A stretch of 64,000 bases of DNA from Maniola hyperantus (Eukaryota; Arthropoda; Insecta; Lepidoptera; Nymphalidae), in NCBI RefSeq assembly GCF_902806685.2, contig NC_048542.1, forward strand, positions 62,001 to 126,000. The letters are read 5' to 3'. The notes beneath the pieces were generated by a model that was given only the letters and a program-made list of their open reading frames with translations, was not told the DNA's origin and ran no database searches. Position 1 is the stretch's first letter, and every line of letters starts with the position of its first letter. Positions 50,501 through 53,500 of this stretch are shown here, piece by piece. Both the position numbers and the translations under genes were made by a program.

Positions 50501-53500
50501 ATTGTAAGTACCGCGGTAAATAAAAATAAATTGCTCAAAATAATCAAAAACCATTGCATAAAGGCTAACTGTTATTACAGGCTGCCTATTTTATCTCCTA
50601 ATACCCCCCCCCCTCCCCTCCCCCCCTTTTTGTAAATAAATTGGACTTTGAATAAATCTGCATTTTTCTAAACTCTCTTGCCCTTACACGAGTATAAAAA
50701 AATCAATAACGGAAAGTTAAATTTTGTATTATTTCTTGACCCTCTTATTCTTTACACAAGCATGTAGAAAATGGTATTAGGTATTGGCTACAATTATAAT
50801 TTTTATGTACTCGTACTTAATCTGTAATGTGTATATATTAGTATTAAAAAAATTTTAAACTAATAACTAACACCACACTCTCAAAAATATTAAAATAAAT
50901 AATGCATTTCAAGATTACTTTAGGATCAAAACGGTTTTGTTAAACTACACTGCACTCGGTACGTCCATTCACGTAAACAAACAAAAAACCTCGGGTCAAT
51001 ACCTAATCATGCAAAGCGTGAGAACTTGTTAACGGTCTTAACTTACCATTCCAAGTTTGTAAAGCTTTATTTAAAAAAATTTAACAAAGTATTTTTGTTA
51101 AATTTTTTTCATTGGATAAGTGCGGTGGGATCAAATCTCTGACGACGTGGCGTTGCAGACCCGTGCTCGGCGCCGGAGGCTGCGTGCCCGCGCGGCGCGC
51201 TGTGCCTGCGCGGCGAGAGCGGCCCCAGCTGCCTGTGCCCCGACGGGCTGGCCGCGCCCGCGCACGTGAGTCGCACACCTGCATTACACACACATACATT
51301 TTCCATTCACCGCTCCTCTCGTAAATCGTAATCGATACTCATTAGTGAGGTTCCACAAAAACAAAACTAGGTTCAACCAGGGGTTCCAAAACACATTCAC
51401 ATAATACGTATTGGACGCGACAGGTCGAAATGGCAATCGGGGAGGGAACGCTACCTCAGTGCGGGTGACGTGCGGGTGTGCGGGGTGTTCCCCCGCCTCA
51501 TATCCTAATTGCCATCTCAACTTGTATGTCATCCGAAGTGGAGTAACGGCAGCGTCCCATCAGGAGGACGGCGAGTGCGCGATATCGGCGGGCACGGCGG
51601 ACGCGGCTACGTGCGCGCTGGCGTGCGGGCCGGGCACGTGCGCGCTGCGCGACGGCGCGGCCGCGTGCGCGTGCCCCGGCGAGTTCGCGGGCGCGCGCTG
51701 CCAGCACTACCGCTGCGCCGCGCACTGCCACCGCCGCGGCCGCTGCCGCGCCGCGCGCGCGCACGACGCCACGCACGTCGGCGACGACGCGCTGCCGCCG
51801 CTCGAGGTGAGTGCACCGTCGTACCTTTGCCGCCTAAAATCAGTGAGCAAAAGTAGTTTTTTCTCATCCAGTGAGAAAAAGTGTTTGAATTTAGAACGCT
51901 TTGGATTGGCATTTCTTCAATTAATTGTCTCCAGTAACGTTCGGAAATGTCTGTAACGTGTAAAATTAACTTCTCGCGCGCCATTTTAACTTTTTTTGTC
52001 TTTATGTCGTCATGAACCGTACTTTTGACAGCGCGTGAGGAGTGATTTTGTACGGACTATGATACAATCATCGACATAGGAATACCTACATCAGTGGTAC
52101 TTGCAAATTCTTTGGATACAATAGTTTAGCAAGTGACGTGAGTCAATGTTGACCTCGGGCGTGTGACGCGCAGTGCACGTGCTACGCGGGCTACACGGGC
52201 GCGCGCTGCGAGGTGAAGCTGCGCGAGGCGGGCGAGGCGCGCGCCGCCTCGTGCCTCGAGCGAGGCGGAGACGCCGGAGCTGCTTGTGTGTGCGCGCCGG
52301 GATACTCGGGTCAGTTTGAGCCTTAGAATAAATAGCATGGATTGATTCGAAAAACAAAACAGAATGTAGTGTTCTCATTATATTATCTTGATTATCTTGT
52401 CATTTATATCGATGAGTTTTCTCCACAATTAACTCACAGCGATGTCTGAATAATGAATTACGCCCCAAGAAACCTGAGTCGCCCACGGCCCTTGTAAATC
52501 CCTGAATCAGCTGTGGCAACTGTGTGCAACTTGCCAAATCTTTTGTTCGGAATGACACATCTAGTCCGCGGTACGTCCTACATAGATGTCCTGCACAGAC
52601 TAACACTAAAATTTAATTTTCACTTCAATCGAAGTGAAAAGCAGAGTGAACTCGGTCATCAAACCATTTATATGCCATTATTGTTCAATCTACTACTTGT
52701 AAACTTTAGTTGTTTATATCTCTCGTACGTTGTGGAATAGTTAGGCGCGGAGTGTAAAGTAGTCCCCCTACAGAGCCGTCCTTGTCCCGCAGGTGAGAAC
52801 TGCACAGAGTGCGCGGAGGGCGCGGAGGGCGCGCCGTGCCGCGCTGACGCCGTGTGCCGCGCTGACGCCGCGTGCCGCGCTGACGCCGCGTGCCGCGGCT
52901 ACTGCTTCAACAATGTGAGTTATACATTGTTTTACTCAGATCAACTAACAAGTAAGTACTTTTAAATCGGCAAATGTTTCTACTACTGGCTCGGAATGCC
53001 TTTCCTGCCGAGAAGAAACAGCAAGAAATTCGGCGATTGCTGAAACATTCATAATGAAGACGTATTTAAAAAGTTTTTAAAGTGACACTAAAAAGAGACA
53101 AACACATACATCTATAGTATTTAGCCTACGAGAGAATGAAATGAAATACCTTTCACCTACATTATACAGTGTTCCGCATTAGTTCATAGATACTTTAGAT
53201 TGTGGCGGTTGCCACAGTTGCAACTAGATGGCGCTGTTCAACCGATAAGATTTCATGACGTAGTCCCGAATAAATGTACCGCCGACAGTACGCGCACTAA
53301 CGAAGTTTTCTGCAATCTGGACTGTATATAGAAGTTTCAAGATACGACCGTCGGCCCAGCTGGCGCTACCGAGCACAGCCAACCGTTCGGTGGGAGATCT
53401 CCCTTTGGTGCGGTCGAGCCCGCACATGCACACCGCTCCCGTACACTCACTAAGTTGAATGAATGCTAAAAGTGGGGGAATAGAGGCGATTTGTATAGTA

